Of a stretch of 6,314 nucleotides of DNA, positions 4,822 through 6,314 are shown in pieces. The first letter of the stretch is position 1, and every line of letters starts with the position of its first letter. A program made the translations under genes and the position numbers. A model generated the notes under the pieces. That model saw only the letters and a list, made by a program, of their open reading frames with translations, did not search any database and was not told the DNA's origin. Where the stretch lies: contig JAJTHY010000068.1 of NCBI GenBank assembly GCA_021298045.1, forward strand, positions 1 to 6,314, given 5' to 3'. The DNA comes from Candidatus Jidaibacter sp. (lineage in GTDB: Bacteria; Pseudomonadota; Alphaproteobacteria; Rickettsiales; Midichloriaceae).

Positions 4822-6135
4822 ATGTTGTCAATTACTAATATGTCTAATTTCAAAAACAATAATATTAAGATTGTTGCTGCTGCCATGGTAGGGCATATTT
4901 TGGAATTTTTTGATTTCACAATTTATGCGGTATTTGCAGTTGAAATAGGCGCTGCATTCTTTCCTAGTGAGTCAAGCTTTGCTCAATTGCTTTCCAGTTT
5001 AGCTGTGCTAGCAATAGGTTTTTTTGCTAGGCCTATAGGAGGTGCTTTGTTTGGGCATATTGGTGATAAATTTGGACGCAGAATGGCTCTCACAATATCA
5101 GTTCTAGGTATGGCTGCAGCGACCTTTGCTATGGCTTTGTTACCTACATATTTAGATATAGGAATTATAGCGCCATTGTCTTTAGTTATTTTTAGGCTTA
5201 TTCAAGGCTTATGCATAGGTGGTGAAGGAGCTGGAGCCTCAATTTTTGTATTAGAGCATTTAAGCAAGCTTAAGCCTGGGTTGATTGGTGGGATAGTAAA
5301 CTCAGCACTCACAATAGGTATTTTACTCGCAATTTGTACCGGTCTAATCCTTAATCACTTTATGCCTGGAGAATTGAATTTATGGCGCTATGCTTTTGCA
5401 ATTGGAGGAGCTATGGGTTTAATTGGTTTGTACACACGGCTTTGCGTGGAAGAGACGCCAGTGTTTTTGGAGATGCAAGCCAAAGGAAAAATTTTAGAAT
5501 TACCTATTAAAGAGGTTATGTCAAAAAATTTCAAAAGCGTTATTCTTACAGTGATGGTGGGCGGTCTTACTGGTTGTTCGGCGTATATGGTAATGACATT
5601 TGTGGATATATTCTATAAATCTGCGCTCAATTGGTCGCCTCAAGAGTCCTTGAAACTTGCTGTATATGGCAACATATTGCTGATATTCTTTTTACCTGTA
5701 ATGGGCATGATCTCTGATAAAATAGGATATTCGCGCACGATAGCTTTTGGCGCGTTGCTTTCGATTGTGGCATCAGGCCCCATATTTATGATGATGTCTA
5801 CGCCAAATATTAATCTCAATTACTTCGCCATCACTATTCTCAGCGCAATCGCCTCAATTATTTACGCGCCGCTTTATCCGTTTATGCTTAAGTTATTTAC
5901 GCCGGAGCAAAGATACTCAGGAATCGCTTGCAGCCTTAACATGGGGATTGCGATTTTTGGAGGCACCTCCTCTATGGCGTGCTTGAGTCTTATAGAAATT
6001 ACTGGGTTGCTTTATGCACCTGCTTTTTATTGGAGTTTTGTAAGTGCATTGTTTTTGGTCGCGCTGCTTGCAATTAGGCCAAAGTCACTTATGTTGCGTG
6101 GCGCAGTAAGCAATAATGCCATTTCCATAAAATAA
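4822..6135 (+). CDS. MFS transporter, metabolite:H+ symporter (ProP-like) family
   Basis: This 437-residue inner-membrane protein has about twelve transmembrane helices, roughly at 17-40, 53-75, 88-108, 112-133, 155-178, 189-206, 237-262, 277-296, 305-325, 334-357, 367-392 and 396-417. Metabolite:H+ symporter marks are EFFDF (28-32), ARPIGG (69-74), the MFS motif A GHIGDKFGRR (78-87), RLIQGLCIGGEGAGA (125-139), WRYAF (188-192), EETPVF (210-215), a second-half motif GMISDKIGYSR (295-305) and RYSGIACSLNMGIAIFGG (364-381). Family members import osmolytes or organic acids such as proline, betaine, 2-oxoglutarate or shikimate with protons; the substrate cannot be read from sequence. Rickettsiales often carry several paralogues. 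The length is slightly below that of E. coli ProP, and no C-terminal coiled coil is present, which argues against a ProP-style osmosensor. Neither Met1 nor Met7 (4840) has a ribosome site, so the start is uncertain by six codons. Confidence 0.93.
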   Translation: MLSITNMSNFKNNNIKIVAAAMVGHILEFFDFTIYAVFAVEIGAAFFPSESSFAQLLSSLAVLAIGFFARPIGGALFGHIGDKFGRRMALTISVLGMAAATFAMALLPTYLDIGIIAPLSLVIFRLIQGLCIGGEGAGASIFVLEHLSKLKPGLIGGIVNSALTIGILLAICTGLILNHFMPGELNLWRYAFAIGGAMGLIGLYTRLCVEETPVFLEMQAKGKILELPIKEVMSKNFKSVILTVMVGGLTGCSAYMVMTFVDIFYKSALNWSPQESLKLAVYGNILLIFFLPVMGMISDKIGYSRTIAFGALLSIVASGPIFMMMSTPNINLNYFAITILSAIASIIYAPLYPFMLKLFTPEQRYSGIACSLNMGIAIFGGTSSMACLSLIEITGLLYAPAFYWSFVSALFLVALLAIRPKSLMLRGAVSNNAISIK

Positions 6136-6170
6136 ATTTACATGCTTTTTTGAAGTACATAATTATTGCG

Positions 6171-6194
6171 AATGCAGGCCAGGGCAACCGCATT
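6171..6194. terminator. Weak hairpin between convergent genes
   Basis: AATGC-A-GG (6171-6178) pairs with CC-GCATT (6188-6194), giving seven pairs with one bulged A and a loop of about nine bases. It lies between the transporter stop (6135) and the stop of the right-edge minus-strand frame (6193-6195), which it overlaps. Neither side has a clear T tract after the stem. The only T run nearby on the plus strand (6146-6151) has no stem before it. A bidirectional terminator is possible but weakly supported. Confidence 0.2.
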
Positions 6195-6314
6195 AAAATT
6201 CTGGTACTGTTGGGGGAATATAGGTTTTATAAATCTTATCGTCTTCGCGAGCGATAGCTAAGGGGATCCAGTTCTTTTTCCTTACTTTTTCTGGATTGCT
6301 TCGTCGCTAAAGCT
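6193..6314 (-). pseudogene. C-terminus of an unidentified gene, apparently frameshifted (partial at right edge)
   Basis: A minus-strand frame ending at TAA (6195-6193) encodes a convincing C-terminus, KNWIPLAIAREDDKIYKTYI followed by PPTVPEF. Upstream this frame has no usable start and meets TAG at 6309-6307. The frame entering from the window edge reads SFSDEAIQKK and then stops at 6284-6282. One extra A in the A5 run (minus strand, 6290-6286) would join the two into a single open frame, DEAIQKKVRKKNWIPL and onward. The gene is therefore either frameshifted, affected by a one-base error in the sequence, or corrected by slippage at the A run. Bases 6291-6308 also match a dispersed repeat, so repeat insertion may have supplied this end. 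I do not recognise the family. It converges with the MHS transporter, 57 bases apart. Confidence 0.4.
6246..6314. repeat. Dispersed Rickettsiales-like palindromic repeat, partial
   Basis: The plus strand has CTGGATTGCTTCGTCGCT at 6291-6308, which I recognise as one arm of a palindromic repeat scattered through many Rickettsiales and some other bacterial genomes (reverse complement AGCGACGAAGCAATCCAG). An opposite, more diverged arm, starting GCGAGCGATAGC and ending GGATCCAG, lies at 6248-6271. The arms enclose a T-rich 19-base centre (6272-6290), and GATCCAG can pair with CTGGATT across it. The match is from memory. The window end cuts the element, so its outer boundary is unseen. Confidence 0.45.

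Overview
The window is AT-rich and reads as the chromosome of a host-associated alphaproteobacterium, most likely of the Rickettsiales type. The F1 beta subunit and LipA look alphaproteobacterial. They sit beside a small ankyrin-repeat protein, an eight-stranded outer-membrane barrel with a signal peptide and a ProP/MHS-type transporter, a mix typical of intracellular Rickettsiales-like bacteria. The right edge also carries a sequence that resembles a dispersed repeat common in such genomes. The assignment rests on recognition by eye, not on a database search. The standard bacterial code fits: every Trp seen in the confident genes is TGG, and TGA is used as a stop.

Layout. Positions 1-323 hold no confident gene: there is an open frame entering from the left edge (1-126, +) and then low-information sequence behind atpC. 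From 4637 down to 324 everything is on the minus strand, in transcription order: outer-membrane beta-barrel protein (4637-3963), ankyrin-repeat protein (3875-3123), tRNA-Ser(GGA) (3099-3010), lipA (2996-2073), atpD (2011-596) and atpC (590-324). A divergent control region (4638-4821) with two dyad structures separates this block from a plus-strand MHS-family transporter (4822-6135). At the right edge a minus-strand C-terminus (6314-6193), apparently frameshifted, converges on the transporter and overlaps a repeat-like inverted sequence.

Function. AtpD and AtpC are the catalytic beta and the epsilon subunits of the F1 sector of ATP synthase. They form a two-gene unit cut off from the rest of the ATP synthase genes. 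AtpC has only the N-terminal beta-sandwich domain. LipA makes the lipoyl cofactor needed by the 2-oxoacid dehydrogenases. Its reading frame is open back through the tRNA-Ser gene, but the real start is 13 bases after the encoded CCA of the tRNA, so tRNA and lipA are probably one transcript separated by tRNA processing. The barrel, ankyrin protein and transporter are the host-interface or accessory part of the window. I see no CRISPR array, transposase, toxin-antitoxin pair or clearly new multi-gene system. The items most worth a second look are the right-edge frameshifted gene and repeat, the ankyrin protein with its very basic N-terminus, the short atpC tail, the tRNA-lipA junction and the dyads in the divergent promoter region.
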